This document shows, one piece after another, positions 25,535 through 34,702 of a stretch of 64,000 nucleotides of DNA. The number at the start of each line of letters is the position of its first letter. The first letter of the stretch is position 1. A program made the position numbers and the translations under genes. Where the stretch lies: the NCBI RefSeq assembly GCF_028613635.1, contig NZ_JAQRMY010000002.1, forward strand, positions 496,001-560,000, written 5' to 3'. The notes below the pieces were generated by a model. It was not told the DNA's origin. It did not search any database and saw only the letters and a list, made by a program, of their open reading frames with translations. Source of the DNA: Devosia sp. ZB163 (lineage in GTDB: Bacteria > Pseudomonadota > Alphaproteobacteria > Rhizobiales > Devosiaceae).

Positions 25535-25884
25535 GGCAGGCCGGCTCCTCGATCGCGTGACGTTTGCTGTTCATCATCGGCAATCTCGTCGAGTACCGCG
25601 TCGAGCTTCTGGAACTGCACCTCCCAAAGCGTGCGGTATTGGCCGAGCCAGTTCCAGAGCTGAGCGACAGCCTCGGGCTTCAGCCGACGGGGCCGCGCCG
25701 TGCCGTCAACGCGCGTTTCGATCAACCCCGCGTCCTCGAGGACCTTCAGGTGACGGCTGATTGCGGGCTGGCTGATGGAAAACGGTCGGGCCAGGTCCTG
25801 CACCGTTGCTTCGCCCTCCGCCAGCCGCTGGATAAGGGCACGGCGCACAGGATCGGAAAGGGCGGCAAAGGACTGGTCGAGCAT
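25531..25884 (-). CDS. ArsR-family winged-helix regulator
   Basis: Repressor of 117 residues from MLDQSFAALSDPVRRAL; an in-frame ATG at 25908 would add eight residues. Winged-helix motifs are VQDLARPFSISQPAISRHLKVLEDAGLI (recognition helix QPAISRHLKVL) and ETRVDGTARPRRL (wing). The cysteine metal site of true ArsR is absent, so this is the metal-independent subtype that accompanies SRPBCC genes. It probably represses its own operon through the adjacent palindrome. Confidence 0.92.
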   Translation of the reverse strand: MLDQSFAALSDPVRRALIQRLAEGEATVQDLARPFSISQPAISRHLKVLEDAGLIETRVDGTARPRRLKPEAVAQLWNWLGQYRTLWEVQFQKLDAVLDEIADDEQQTSRDRGAGLP

Positions 25885-25917
25885 CTGAAGCCGTCCGCTT
25901 GATAACATACGTCTTAT

Positions 25918-25933
25918 ATAACAGACATGTTAT
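25918..25933. promoter_or_regulatory. Operator palindrome ATAACA-N4-TGTTAT
   Basis: A perfect 6-4-6 inverted repeat lies 34 bp upstream of the ArsR start codon (25884). A looser copy (ATAA...TTAT) overlaps at 25903-25918. Position and symmetry fit autoregulation by the ArsR protein. Confidence 0.65.
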
Positions 25934-26114
25934 GTTGTCAACGCGACGTGGGAGCAACTCTGGAACAGCCGAGCGCTGCCTCAGGTGGCCCAGATGGCGT
26001 GCAAGGCGGAATGGCCGCCGGGAGGCCTGCGGCTCTTACGATTTGCTGCGTTATCGCCCCGAATGCGGGGGGTGATGTTCACCCCGTGTTGGAACGGGCT
26101 CGCGATGATGTGGT

Positions 26115-26130
26115 GGGGCAATGTTGCCCC
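26115..26130 (+). promoter_or_regulatory. Leader hairpin before the HdeA-like gene
   Basis: GGGGCAA-TG-TTGCCCC is a perfect inverted repeat ending 16 bp before the start codon; the Shine-Dalgarno (GAGGAGAAGG) follows at once. A second hairpin, CCCCG-AATG-CGGGG, lies about 60 bp further up. Two stable stems in a short leader could affect translation or mRNA life. Confidence 0.4.
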
Positions 26131-26146
26131 TGAGAGGAGAAGGGTT

Positions 26147-26434
26147 ATGACGCGCATTCGCATTCTTGCAGTCGTTGCTTCAGTCCTGATTATTGCTGGC
26201 CCGGCCGTCGCCGCCGAGGCCGACCTGTCCAAGCTGACCTGCAAACAGGCTGCCGAGATGGGGCCAGTCGCCACGGGAGTGGTTGCGGCTTGGGCGAGCG
26301 GTTATTCCCACGCCAAGAGCAATAACCCGATGGTAGAAGTCGGGACCCTGACGGCCAACGTGGACAAGGTGAAGGCCGCTTGCGCCACGTCGCCCGATGC
26401 TACCGTTTCGAGCATCATCGAGGGCATGAAGTAG
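26147..26434 (+). CDS. Small periplasmic HdeA/HdeB-like protein
   Basis: Secreted protein of 95 residues with a signal peptide to about residue 23 (VIIAGPAVAAEA-like cleavage). The mature part has exactly two cysteines, one in LTCKQAAEM and one in KAACATSPD, the single-disulfide layout of HdeA. Other matches are VVAAWASGYSHAK, VEVGTLTANVDKVKAAC and VSSIIEGMK. HdeA proteins are acid-activated periplasmic chaperones; many alphaproteobacterial members are untested. I chose the start by the GAGGAGAAGG site and the signal peptide. Confidence 0.78.
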   Translation: MTRIRILAVVASVLIIAGPAVAAEADLSKLTCKQAAEMGPVATGVVAAWASGYSHAKSNNPMVEVGTLTANVDKVKAACATSPDATVSSIIEGMK

Positions 26435-26507
26435 AACTAACCCATCGGAACAGGCGAATGGCGGCGAATGGTCACTCTCGCCGCTTGCCTATCGATGGAA
26501 CGGCTGG

Positions 26508-26531
26508 AGCGGCAAAGGGCCTTGCCGCTCC
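26508..26531 (+). terminator. Hairpin downstream of the HdeA-like gene
   Basis: GAGCGGCAA and TTGCCGCTC form a perfect 9-bp stem with a 6-nt loop 73 bp after the stop. A second stem, GCGGCGA/TCGCCGC at 26461-26484, precedes it. Neither has a T-run. The rest of the 388-bp gap before flgE holds a sigma-54 site and no convincing gene. Confidence 0.5.
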
Positions 26532-26752
26532 TGTCGTTCGGCGCAACGGTTCGCCTCTCCCTGTTCGGCAGCGCCGCGATTGCAGTCTGCTCCCCAGGAT
26601 CGGTGGGGCAGGGGGCGCGCTCCGAATCCCCGATCTTGCGACGTCTCAGGCCCGGCAAATCCTGCCCATGGACCCGGACTCTTTTGCCTCAATGCGTCCA
26701 CAGTTCGGCGTGACTGTGAAGAAAATCCAGCAAAAACAATAGCATGCCGGTT

Positions 26753-26768
26753 TGGCATCACCCTTGCA
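26753..26768 (+). promoter_or_regulatory. Sigma-54 (-24/-12) promoter for the flagellar hook operon
   Basis: TTGGCATCACCCTTGCA has GG at 26754-26755 and GC at 26766-26767, exactly 10 bp apart as sigma-54 requires, and is close to the consensus TGGCAC-N5-TTGC. It lies 54 bp upstream of the flgE start. Sigma-54 control of hook genes is established in Caulobacter; here it is inferred from sequence. Confidence 0.7.
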
Positions 26769-26822
26769 TTGTTTCCGGTGAACCCGCGTGTCCGCACGCC
26801 AATGGGGGTACTGGAGCTTAAC

Positions 26823-28595
26823 ATGGGCATCTACGGCGCTCTTTCGACCGCAGTTACGGGGCTTCGCGCCCAATCCTTCGCTCTCGAGAACATCTCGGGC
26901 AACATCGCCAACAGCCAGACGACCGGCTTCAAGCGCATCGATACCGACTTCGTCGACATGATCCCGGATGCCTCGCAGAAGCGGCAAACCGCCGGTTCGG
27001 TGCTGGCCTACTCGCGCTCGACGAACAACCTCCAGGGCGACATCAAGGGCACGACGACCGAAACCAACATGGCCATCAACGGCAACGGTTTCTTCGTGGT
27101 CGAGCCGGCCATCGGCATGTCGGACGGCGACACCCTGTTCGCCGGCGCCAGCTACTACACCCGCCGCGGCGACTTCGAGCTCGACAAGAACGGCTACATG
27201 GTCAACGGCTCCGGCTACTACCTCAAGGGCCTGCCGATCGACCCCGAGACGCAGAATATCTCGGGCTCCGTGCCGCAGGTGCTGCGGGTTTCGAGCGCGT
27301 TCCTGCCGGCCCAGCAGACGAGCACGGTGAACTACGAGCTCAACCTGCCGCAGCTGCCCAAGACCGCGGCCTACCAGGCCTCGCTCGCGCCCGGCAGCGA
27401 ACTGCTGCGCGCCCAGGACTTCCTGAACCTGACGCCGGACGTGCCGGCGACCACGAGTGGTGCAACGTTGGCAGCTGGCGACCTGGCAACCAATGTTGCC
27501 AGCGTCGGTGACTCGCTGACCATCAGCGTCAACGGCTCGCCGGTGACGATCAACTTCGTTTCAGGCGGCGGCCATACCGGCAACAACGTCGACATCGCGG
27601 CCGCGGGCACGGTCGGCGGTCTGCTGACTGCCATTCAGAACGTCATCAACGCAGGGATTCCGGCGCCGGGCGACAGGCCCACGATCGCGCTGAACGGCAG
27701 CGGCGCCGTCACTGTGACGGCGGCGGACGCCACCGACGTTATCCAGGTCACCGACACGACCACGGGCACCTCTTCGCTCGGTTTCGGTCTCGCCGACGGC
27801 ACCTACAACCCGACGGTTTCGTCGTCTGTCGCGCTGGCGGCCCGCGTGAACAACATCGCGGCCGACGATGCGAACACCTTCGTCTCCCAGTCGATCTCGG
27901 GCGGCGCCATCACCGTCTATGCGGGCAACGGCGCGCCGGCCAACGTGCAGATGCGCTGGGCCAAGGTGAACTCGACCGCCAATGGCGGCGCCGAGCGCTG
28001 GAACCTGTTCGTCCTGACCAACTCGGCGGCGACCGGTGCCGGCACGGCCTGGTCCCGTGTCGGGGGCGACTACAGCTTCGGCGCCGACGGCTCGCCCAAC
28101 CCGCCGATCGAATACACCCAGCTCGACGACCTGCAGGTCAACGGCGTGCTCATCGGCGATGTCCGGCTGCAGCACGGTCAGACGGGCCTCACCCAGTTCT
28201 CCGATCCGAACGGCACCGCCGAGGTGACGACGCTCAACCAGAACGGCTACGCCGCGGGTGAGTTCGTCTCGGTGGCGGTGAACGACAACGGCCGCGTGGT
28301 CGTCTCCTACACCAACGGGCAGCAGCTCGAGGTGGCGCAGGTCGTGACCGCGAACTTCAACGCCGTGAATGCGCTGAAGCGCATGGACGGTGGCGTCTTC
28401 GCCGCGACCTCGCAGTCGGGCGAGCCTCTGCTCGATACCGACGGCGTGCTGGGCTCGGCGGTGGAAGCCTCGAATACCGACATCTCCGAAGAGTTCACCA
28501 AGCTCATCGTGACGCAGCAGGCCTATGCGGCCGGTACCCGCATCGTCTCGGCGGCGGACCAGATGCTGCAGGAATCGCTGAACATGATCCGCTGA
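26823..28595 (+). CDS. flgE: Flagellar hook protein FlgE
   Basis: Structural protein of the flagellar hook, 590 residues. I start at MGIYGALSTAVTGLRAQ, which is the family N-terminus; GGAG precedes it. The N-terminal rod-like D0 region has SFALENISGNIANSQTTGFKR, and the C-terminal D0 helix is LIVTQQAYAAGTRIVSAADQMLQESLNMIR. A long Thr/Val/Ala-rich middle (about 220-400) forms the variable outer domains and is larger than in enteric FlgE (about 400 residues), as usual in alphaproteobacteria. No signal peptide: export is by the flagellar type III system. First gene of flgE-flgK-flgL. Confidence 0.95.
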   Translation: MGIYGALSTAVTGLRAQSFALENISGNIANSQTTGFKRIDTDFVDMIPDASQKRQTAGSVLAYSRSTNNLQGDIKGTTTETNMAINGNGFFVVEPAIGMSDGDTLFAGASYYTRRGDFELDKNGYMVNGSGYYLKGLPIDPETQNISGSVPQVLRVSSAFLPAQQTSTVNYELNLPQLPKTAAYQASLAPGSELLRAQDFLNLTPDVPATTSGATLAAGDLATNVASVGDSLTISVNGSPVTINFVSGGGHTGNNVDIAAAGTVGGLLTAIQNVINAGIPAPGDRPTIALNGSGAVTVTAADATDVIQVTDTTTGTSSLGFGLADGTYNPTVSSSVALAARVNNIAADDANTFVSQSISGGAITVYAGNGAPANVQMRWAKVNSTANGGAERWNLFVLTNSAATGAGTAWSRVGGDYSFGADGSPNPPIEYTQLDDLQVNGVLIGDVRLQHGQTGLTQFSDPNGTAEVTTLNQNGYAAGEFVSVAVNDNGRVVVSYTNGQQLEVAQVVTANFNAVNALKRMDGGVFAATSQSGEPLLDTDGVLGSAVEASNTDISEEFTKLIVTQQAYAAGTRIVSAADQMLQESLNMIR

Positions 28596-28663
28596 CGCGG
28601 GCATCCGAACTCGTCCGGCGCGGTTCAGCCGCGCCGGATGCGACCTAAACTGGAGCAGGGTGT

Positions 28664-30511
28664 ATGGGGCTCTCGGTTACCCTCAGCAACGCACTATCGG
28701 GCATGCGCGTCGGCCAGAGCGCGCTCGATACGCTGTCGAACAACGTCGCCAATGCCGGCACCCCCGGCTACCACCGGCGTTCGATCAGCGTCATCGACTC
28801 GATGGGCGCCAACTCCACCTATGCCCGCGAGGGGGCGCTTACCCGCGCCTTCAATTCCAGCCTCCAGCAGCACTATACGCGGACGACCGCCGAGTCCGGC
28901 TTCGCCAGCGTGAAGGCGAACTACCTCGACCGCGTGCAGACCCTGTTCGGCAAGCCCGGCACCATCGGCTCGATCGACAGCGCCTACAACGCCTTCGAAA
29001 GCTCGCTCGCGGCTGTTGCGACGAGCCCCGACAGCTATGCAAGCCGGGCCGACCTCGTGCAGAAGGCGCAGACGCTGGCCACGACGCTCAACCGCCTGAG
29101 CTCGGACGTGCAGTCGCTCCGCCAGGAGATCGAGGCCAAGCTCTCCAACAACGTCGACAGCATAAACCAGCAGTTGCAGGCGCTGGAGAAGGTGAACTCG
29201 CGCCTCGCCGACCAGGGCATCGATTCCGGCTCGCGGGCGACGCTGATGGACCAGCGCGACCGGCTGATCGAAGGCCTGTCCGGACAGATGGACCTGCGCG
29301 TCAGCTACCGCGGTGACGGCACCGTGTCGCTGATGACGCGCTCGGGCGTGGGCATTCTCGACGTGAAGGCGTCGGTCTTCCACTACGAGAGCGCCGGCGC
29401 GCTCTCGGCCGCCTCGCGCTTCAGCCCGGACGATGCCGTCAGCGGGGTGGGCAAGCTCACCATCATGACGCCGGCCGGCCTCGAGATCGATCTGGTCAAG
29501 CAGAACGTCCTCAGTTCCGGCGAGATCCGCGGCCTCATTCAGCTGCGTGACCAGTCGCTGGTGCAGGCGCAGGACCAGCTTGACGAGATCGCTGCGTCCG
29601 TCGCGCAGGCCATGTCGACCAACGTGACCCAGGGCACGCAGGTCACGGCCGGCGCGTTCAACGGCTACGAAGTCGATATCGCGAACATCCGCAACGGCAA
29701 CGAGTTCAGTTTCACCTATACGCAGGGCGGCGCGGAGAAGACCGTGCGCGTGCTGCGCGTCGATGACGCCAGCAGGCTGCCGATCGACTATGTCGATGCG
29801 AACGGCGCCCGTGTCATCGGCCTCGACTTTGCCGGTGGCGCGGCGGGCGTCGCCGCCCAGCTGCAGAACCGCATCGGCGTCAACCTCGCCGTGAGCAATC
29901 CCTCGGGCTCGACGCTCAGGATCATGGACGATGGCGCAGCCGGCACGCTCGACATGCTGTCGCTGTCGACCCGCACGACCTCGACGGGCCTACAGAACGG
30001 CACGCTCGGCTTCTCGCTCTTCGTCGATACCAACGAGGCCGATTTTACGAACAGCCTCGATGGCGTGGGCCAGAAGCTCGGCTTCGCCAGCCGCATCAGC
30101 GTCAATTCGGCCATCGTTACGGACAACAAGCTGCTGGTGCAGCACACCGCCACGACGCCGCTCGGCGACCAGGACCGGCTCAACCAGCTGATCAACAACC
30201 TCGACGGCATGCGCTTCGCCGGCACCAAGGGGACCAGCGGAACCACGGCAAGCCTCCGCCTCGGCGGCACCGTCGCCGACCTCATTTCGCAGACCCTCAA
30301 TTTCCAGGGCAATGTCGCGCAAGCCGCGATCTCGGAAGCCGAGACGCAGGAGCTGACCCTCGATGCCCTGACCCAGCGGCTCGACTCCGAATACGGCGTC
30401 GACGTCGACGAAGAAATGGCGCGCCTCATGGAACTGCAGAACGCCTTCGCCGCCAATGCGCGGGTGATGAGCGTGGTGCAGGAACTCATGAACGCGATCA
30501 TGCAGCTGTAG
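28664..30511 (+). CDS. flgK: Flagellar hook-associated protein 1, FlgK
   Basis: Hook-filament junction protein, 615 residues. The N-terminus has SLTLSNALSGMRV-like helix and LDTLSNNVANAGTPGYHRR, diagnostic for FlgK. A coiled-coil follows (about 120-200). The C-terminal helix DEEMARLMELQNAFAANARVMSVVQELMNAIMQL matches the family end. It is 68 bp after flgE and 11 bp before flgL, so the three are one transcript. The chromosomal neighbours usual in Rhizobiales (flaF, flbT, flgD) are missing here. Confidence 0.95.
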   Translation: MGLSVTLSNALSGMRVGQSALDTLSNNVANAGTPGYHRRSISVIDSMGANSTYAREGALTRAFNSSLQQHYTRTTAESGFASVKANYLDRVQTLFGKPGTIGSIDSAYNAFESSLAAVATSPDSYASRADLVQKAQTLATTLNRLSSDVQSLRQEIEAKLSNNVDSINQQLQALEKVNSRLADQGIDSGSRATLMDQRDRLIEGLSGQMDLRVSYRGDGTVSLMTRSGVGILDVKASVFHYESAGALSAASRFSPDDAVSGVGKLTIMTPAGLEIDLVKQNVLSSGEIRGLIQLRDQSLVQAQDQLDEIAASVAQAMSTNVTQGTQVTAGAFNGYEVDIANIRNGNEFSFTYTQGGAEKTVRVLRVDDASRLPIDYVDANGARVIGLDFAGGAAGVAAQLQNRIGVNLAVSNPSGSTLRIMDDGAAGTLDMLSLSTRTTSTGLQNGTLGFSLFVDTNEADFTNSLDGVGQKLGFASRISVNSAIVTDNKLLVQHTATTPLGDQDRLNQLINNLDGMRFAGTKGTSGTTASLRLGGTVADLISQTLNFQGNVAQAAISEAETQELTLDALTQRLDSEYGVDVDEEMARLMELQNAFAANARVMSVVQELMNAIMQL

Positions 30512-30522
30512 GACCCGAGATC

Positions 30523-32022
30523 ATGACCTCTGTCGCCAAGACGATGTTCCCGCTGGCCAACGGCATCAAGAACATCACGGACATGAAGGCCCGCTACGAC
30601 AAGCTGCAGACGCAGCTGGCGACGGGCGAGAAGGCGGCGACGCTCGCCGAGATGGGCTCGGACCGTTATTTCGACCTCGCGCTCCGTCAGCGCATCGCGC
30701 GCATGGATGGCTACCAGCAGTCGATCTCGGTGGTGAACCTCAGGCTGGAAGCGCTCGACTCGGTGATGACCCGGCTCGATACCATCGAGGGCGATGCCCG
30801 CGCCGCGGCGCTCTCGGGCGGCGGTGGCACGTCCGGGCTCAACTTCCAGACGGCGCCGACGCTCGCCATGTCGCGCTTCGACGAAGTGCTGACGCTGCTC
30901 AACACCGACATCGCCGGCCGCTTCATGTTCGGCGGCAACAAGACCGACAAGAACCCCGTCGGCATGCCCAAGGACATCATGAACGGCGTCGGCGCTAGGG
31001 CGGGCTTCAAGCAGGTCGCCGCCGAGCGCAAGCTCGCCGATCTCGGCCCCGACCAGCAGGGCCGGCTCGACGTCACGGTCGCCACCGACACGGTGACGCT
31101 GGCCGAGGAGAACACCGTCTTCGGCATGAAGCTCTCCGGCGCCACCACGACCTCGGCCAACATCTCGGTGACCGCGCCCAGTGGCAGCCCGGCTTCGCTG
31201 ACCGTGCAGTTCGGTGCCACCCTGCCGACAGCCGGCGAGAAGGTGCAGGTGAACTTCACGCTGCCGGATGGCACCGAGGAGCAGGTCATGCTGGTTGCGA
31301 CCACCGGCACGCCGGGCCCCGGCGAGTTCCAGATCGGCGCCGATGCGGACGCCACAGCCGCGAGCTTTCAGACCGCGCTCACCGCCTCGGTGAAGGATCT
31401 CGCCCAGACCAGCATGGTCTCCGCCTCCGCCTACGCGGCGGCCGAGAACTTCTTCAACGGGCAGGGGACGCCCGTCCAGCGCGTCGATGGCCCGCCCTAC
31501 GACACGGCGACCGGCACCATCGCCGGCACCAACGCCAACACCATGCTGTGGTACACCGGCGAGGACAGCGCCGATCCGCGCAGCACGGTGACGGCGCGGG
31601 TAGGCGAGGGGACCACCGTCAACTACGGCGTCCAGGCCAACGAGCTCGGCTTCGTCAATCTCATCCAGACCCTCGCCGCCCTGGCGGTGCAGGATTTCCC
31701 GGACTCCGATCCTACCTCCTCGGTTCGCTACACCTCGATGATGGAGCGCCAGGCGACCCGACTCGCCGACACCAAGGACAACAACCCGGGCTCGCTCGCG
31801 GCCATCACGGTCGAGCTCGGCCTCGCACAGAGCACCACCGGCGCCATCACCGAGCGACATACCGCCCATTCGGCCCACCTGACCAACATGCTCGAGGACA
31901 TCGAGAACGCACCGACCGAGACCATCGCCATGGAGATCCTGGCGCTGAAGACCCGGCTCGAGGCCAGCTACCAGACAACGGCGCTGCTCAGCCAGCTCTC
32001 CTTGGTCAACTACATCAAGTAG
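30523..32022 (+). CDS. flgL: Flagellar hook-associated protein FlgL (HAP3)
   Basis: Second junction protein, 499 residues, longer than the 300-350 of most FlgL. The N-terminal helix (MKARYDKLQTQLATGEKA) and the C-terminal helices (GAITERHTAHSAHLTNML, IAMEILALKTRLEASYQTTALLSQLSLVNYI) are flagellin-like. The extra length is a beta-rich middle domain (about 180-300). It ends the flagellar operon. FlgL versus flagellin: the position after flgK and the divergent termini favour FlgL. Confidence 0.9.
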   Translation: MTSVAKTMFPLANGIKNITDMKARYDKLQTQLATGEKAATLAEMGSDRYFDLALRQRIARMDGYQQSISVVNLRLEALDSVMTRLDTIEGDARAAALSGGGGTSGLNFQTAPTLAMSRFDEVLTLLNTDIAGRFMFGGNKTDKNPVGMPKDIMNGVGARAGFKQVAAERKLADLGPDQQGRLDVTVATDTVTLAEENTVFGMKLSGATTTSANISVTAPSGSPASLTVQFGATLPTAGEKVQVNFTLPDGTEEQVMLVATTGTPGPGEFQIGADADATAASFQTALTASVKDLAQTSMVSASAYAAAENFFNGQGTPVQRVDGPPYDTATGTIAGTNANTMLWYTGEDSADPRSTVTARVGEGTTVNYGVQANELGFVNLIQTLAALAVQDFPDSDPTSSVRYTSMMERQATRLADTKDNNPGSLAAITVELGLAQSTTGAITERHTAHSAHLTNMLEDIENAPTETIAMEILALKTRLEASYQTTALLSQLSLVNYIK

Positions 32023-32202
32023 AACCGGAATCCCGGCCGCTCCCGCCTTGACAGTTGCGGGCGCTCGTTGAAGGTAGCAGCCGACATGTCAGCGGCGGCT
32101 CGGCTCATCGGCGAAGTTGCATCCGAACGGCCGATCACTCCCCGCTAGACTGAGGTACGTGCACCAGACGGCGGCCGAACCGTCGTCCACAGGGAGGTAA
32201 TC

Positions 32203-33261
32203 ATGATGCGCACCATCAAGGGGCCGGCGATCTTTCTCGCCCAGTTCGCGGGCGACAAGGCACCGTTCGACACGCTCGACAACATCTGCGCCTGGGCGGC
32301 CGATCTCGGCTACAAGGGCGTGCAGATCCCGACCTGGCTCACGCACTTCGTCGATGTCGAAAAGGCCGCGACGTCAAAGACTTACGCCGACGAGGTGAAG
32401 GGCACCGTGCAGAGCCACGGGCTCGAGATCGCCGAGCTCGCGAGCCACATCATCGGCCAGCTCGTCGCGGTGCATCCGGTCTACGACACGCTGTCCGACG
32501 GCTTCGCCATCCCGGCCGTGCGCGGCAACCCCGCGGCGCGGCAGGAATGGGCCGTGCAGCACCTGAAGCATTGCGCTGCTGCATCCAAGAACCTCGGCCT
32601 CAAGGCCCATGCGACCTTCTCGGGCGCGCTCGCCTGGCCGTTCCTCTATCCGTTCCCGCAGCGCCCCGCCGGCCTCGTCGAAGAGGCCTTCGATGAACTG
32701 GCCCGTCGCTGGACCCCGATCCTCAACGAGTTCGACAAGCACGGCGTCGACGTCTGCTACGAGATCCATCCGAGCGAGGACCTGCACGACGGGGTCACCT
32801 ACGAGATGTTCCTCGAGCGGGTGAACAACCACCCGCGCGCGAACCTGCTCTACGATCCCAGCCACTTCGTGCTGCAGCAGCTGGACTACCTGCAGTACAT
32901 CGATTTCTACCACGACCGGATCCGGATGTTCCACGTCAAGGACGCCGAGTTCAATCCGACCGGCAAGCAGGGCGTCTATGGCGGCTTCCAGAACTGGGTG
33001 AACCGGGCAGGGCGCTTCCGCTCGCTCGGCGATGGCCAGGTCGATTTCGTCGGCATCTTCAGTAAGCTCAGCGCCTACGGCTTCGATGGCTGGGCGGTGC
33101 TGGAATGGGAATGCGCCATCAAGTCGGCCGAGCAAGGCGCGGCGGAAGGGGCTCCTTTCATCCAGAGCCACATCATCAACGTCACCGAGAAAGCCTTCGA
33201 CGACTTCGCGTCGTCGGGCACCGACAAGGCGGCCAACCGCAAGATTCTCGGTCTGAGCTAA
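32203..33261 (+). CDS. Sugar phosphate isomerase/epimerase (xylose-isomerase-like TIM barrel)
   Basis: TIM-barrel protein, 352 residues. The metal ligands expected for this family are visible: CYEIHPSEDLHDG (Glu), LLYDPSHFVLQQLDY (Asp, His), MFHVKDAEFNP (His) and AVLEWECAIK (Glu). It follows a strong AGGGAGGTAAT ribosome site; an ATG one codon later is equally usable. Ten bp upstream of a Gfo/Idh oxidoreductase, a very common pair in inositol or 3-keto-sugar breakdown. The sugar is not determined. Confidence 0.92.
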   Translation: MMRTIKGPAIFLAQFAGDKAPFDTLDNICAWAADLGYKGVQIPTWLTHFVDVEKAATSKTYADEVKGTVQSHGLEIAELASHIIGQLVAVHPVYDTLSDGFAIPAVRGNPAARQEWAVQHLKHCAAASKNLGLKAHATFSGALAWPFLYPFPQRPAGLVEEAFDELARRWTPILNEFDKHGVDVCYEIHPSEDLHDGVTYEMFLERVNNHPRANLLYDPSHFVLQQLDYLQYIDFYHDRIRMFHVKDAEFNPTGKQGVYGGFQNWVNRAGRFRSLGDGQVDFVGIFSKLSAYGFDGWAVLEWECAIKSAEQGAAEGAPFIQSHIINVTEKAFDDFASSGTDKAANRKILGLS

Positions 33262-33271
33262 GGGGGAAGAA

Positions 33272-34423
33272 ATGGCAGAGAACGGCGCACCGCGCATTCG
33301 TCTTGGCATGGTCGGCGGCGGGACCGGGGCCTTCATCGGCTACGTCCACCGTGTCGCGGCCCGCATCGATGGCGACTATGAACTCGTCGCCGGCGCACTC
33401 TCGTCGCGCCCCGAAGTGGCGATCGAGTCCGGCAAGAACATCGGCCTCGCCGAGGACCGCATCTACACCTCCTACGAGGAGATGGCGGCCAAGGAATCGG
33501 CCCGCAAGGACGGCATCCAGGCCGTGGCGATCGTGACGCCCAACCACATGCACTACGGCCCGGCCAAGGCCTTCCTCGAGGCCGGTATCCACGTCATCTG
33601 CGACAAGCCGCTGACCTCGACGCTCGAGGATGCGCGGGCGCTGGCGGCGATCAAGCCGAAGAAGGGTGCCAAGTTCCTGCTGACGCACAACTACACCGGC
33701 TACCCGCTGGTGCGGCAGGCGCGCGAGCTGGTGAAGTCGGGAGCGCTGGGCAAGATCCGCGTCGTGCAGGTGGAATACCCGCAGGACTGGCTGACCAACG
33801 CGGCCGACCCGGGCAACAAGCAGGCGAGCTGGCGCACCGATCCCAAGCGCTCCGGCGCGGGCGGCGCCATCGGCGATATCGGCACGCATGCCTACAACCT
33901 CGCGCGCTTCGTCACCGGGCTGAAGACCGAGGCGGTGAGCGCCGAGCTCACCAGCTTCGTCAAGGGCCGGAAGCTCGACGACGACGTGCAGATCAAGCTG
34001 CGCTTCGTCGGCGGCGCCAAGGGCATGCTCTGGGCTAGCCAGGTCGCGGTGGGCAACGAGAACGGCCTGCAGTTGCGCGTCTATGGCGAGAAGGGCGGCC
34101 TCGAGTGGCGGCAGGACAACCCGAACTACATGTGGTTCTCCGAGTTCGGTAAGCCCAGGCAGTTGCTGACCCGCGGCGGCGCCATCTCGGCCGATCCGGC
34201 CGCCTCGATGAACGTCCGCATCCCGTCCGGCCATCCCGAGGGCTACCTCGAAGCCTTCGCCACGCTCTACAGCCAGTTCGCCCAGGTCATCCGCGGCGAG
34301 GGCAAGGACGTGGCAGGACTGCTGCCCAGCCTCGCCGATGGCGTCGAGGGCATGGAGTTCATCATGGCCTCGGTCGCGTCGTCGAAGAACGACGGCAAGT
34401 GGACCAAGCTCAGCGAGGTCTAG
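33272..34423 (+). CDS. Gfo/Idh/MocA family oxidoreductase
   Basis: NAD(P)-dependent sugar dehydrogenase, 383 residues. The Rossmann motif is [19 protein letters not shown] at the N-terminus. The catalytic lysine is in [12 protein letters not shown], where the usual EKP reads DKP. The active-site region is [17 protein letters not shown] with Asp and His four apart. It is the second gene after the TIM-barrel isomerase. Substrate unknown. Confidence 0.93.
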   Translation: MAENGAPRIRLGMVGGGTGAFIGYVHRVAARIDGDYELVAGALSSRPEVAIESGKNIGLAEDRIYTSYEEMAAKESARKDGIQAVAIVTPNHMHYGPAKAFLEAGIHVICDKPLTSTLEDARALAAIKPKKGAKFLLTHNYTGYPLVRQARELVKSGALGKIRVVQVEYPQDWLTNAADPGNKQASWRTDPKRSGAGGAIGDIGTHAYNLARFVTGLKTEAVSAELTSFVKGRKLDDDVQIKLRFVGGAKGMLWASQVAVGNENGLQLRVYGEKGGLEWRQDNPNYMWFSEFGKPRQLLTRGGAISADPAASMNVRIPSGHPEGYLEAFATLYSQFAQVIRGEGKDVAGLLPSLADGVEGMEFIMASVASSKNDGKWTKLSEV

Positions 34424-34447
34424 TCCAACTCAAGCGGGCGGGAGATC

Positions 34448-34702
34448 ATGTCACCAGTGGTCTTCCGCCATCGCGGTTACCGGTTCCAGTTCTACGCCAA
34501 CGAGGGCAATCCTCGTGAGCCAACGCATATCCACATGGTCAAGGACGGCATCGACGCCAAGTTCTGGCTTTGGCCCGAGGTCACCCTGGCCTATAATGAC
34601 GGCTTCGACGCACGGACCATCAGGCAGATGATCCCGATCATCGAGGCGCAACGTGGAACGATCGAAACAGTCTGGAACGACTTCTTTGGTGAAGCCGACT
34701 GA
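34448..34702 (+). CDS. DUF4160 protein
   Basis: Small protein of 84 residues, starting MSPVVFRHRGYRFQFYANEGNPREPTH. The motif NEGNPREPTHIHM is typical of DUF4160. GGAG lies 3 nt upstream of the start. It overlaps the DUF2442 gene. DUF4160-DUF2442 pairs recur in bacteria and are suspected toxin-antitoxin-like modules; this has not been shown for this copy. Confidence 0.88.
   Translation: MSPVVFRHRGYRFQFYANEGNPREPTHIHMVKDGIDAKFWLWPEVTLAYNDGFDARTIRQMIPIIEAQRGTIETVWNDFFGEAD

Noticed and set aside
26468-26713. An 81-codon frame before flgE
   Set aside because: No Shine-Dalgarno, no resemblance to a known protein, and it overlaps hairpins; the sigma-54 site follows it.
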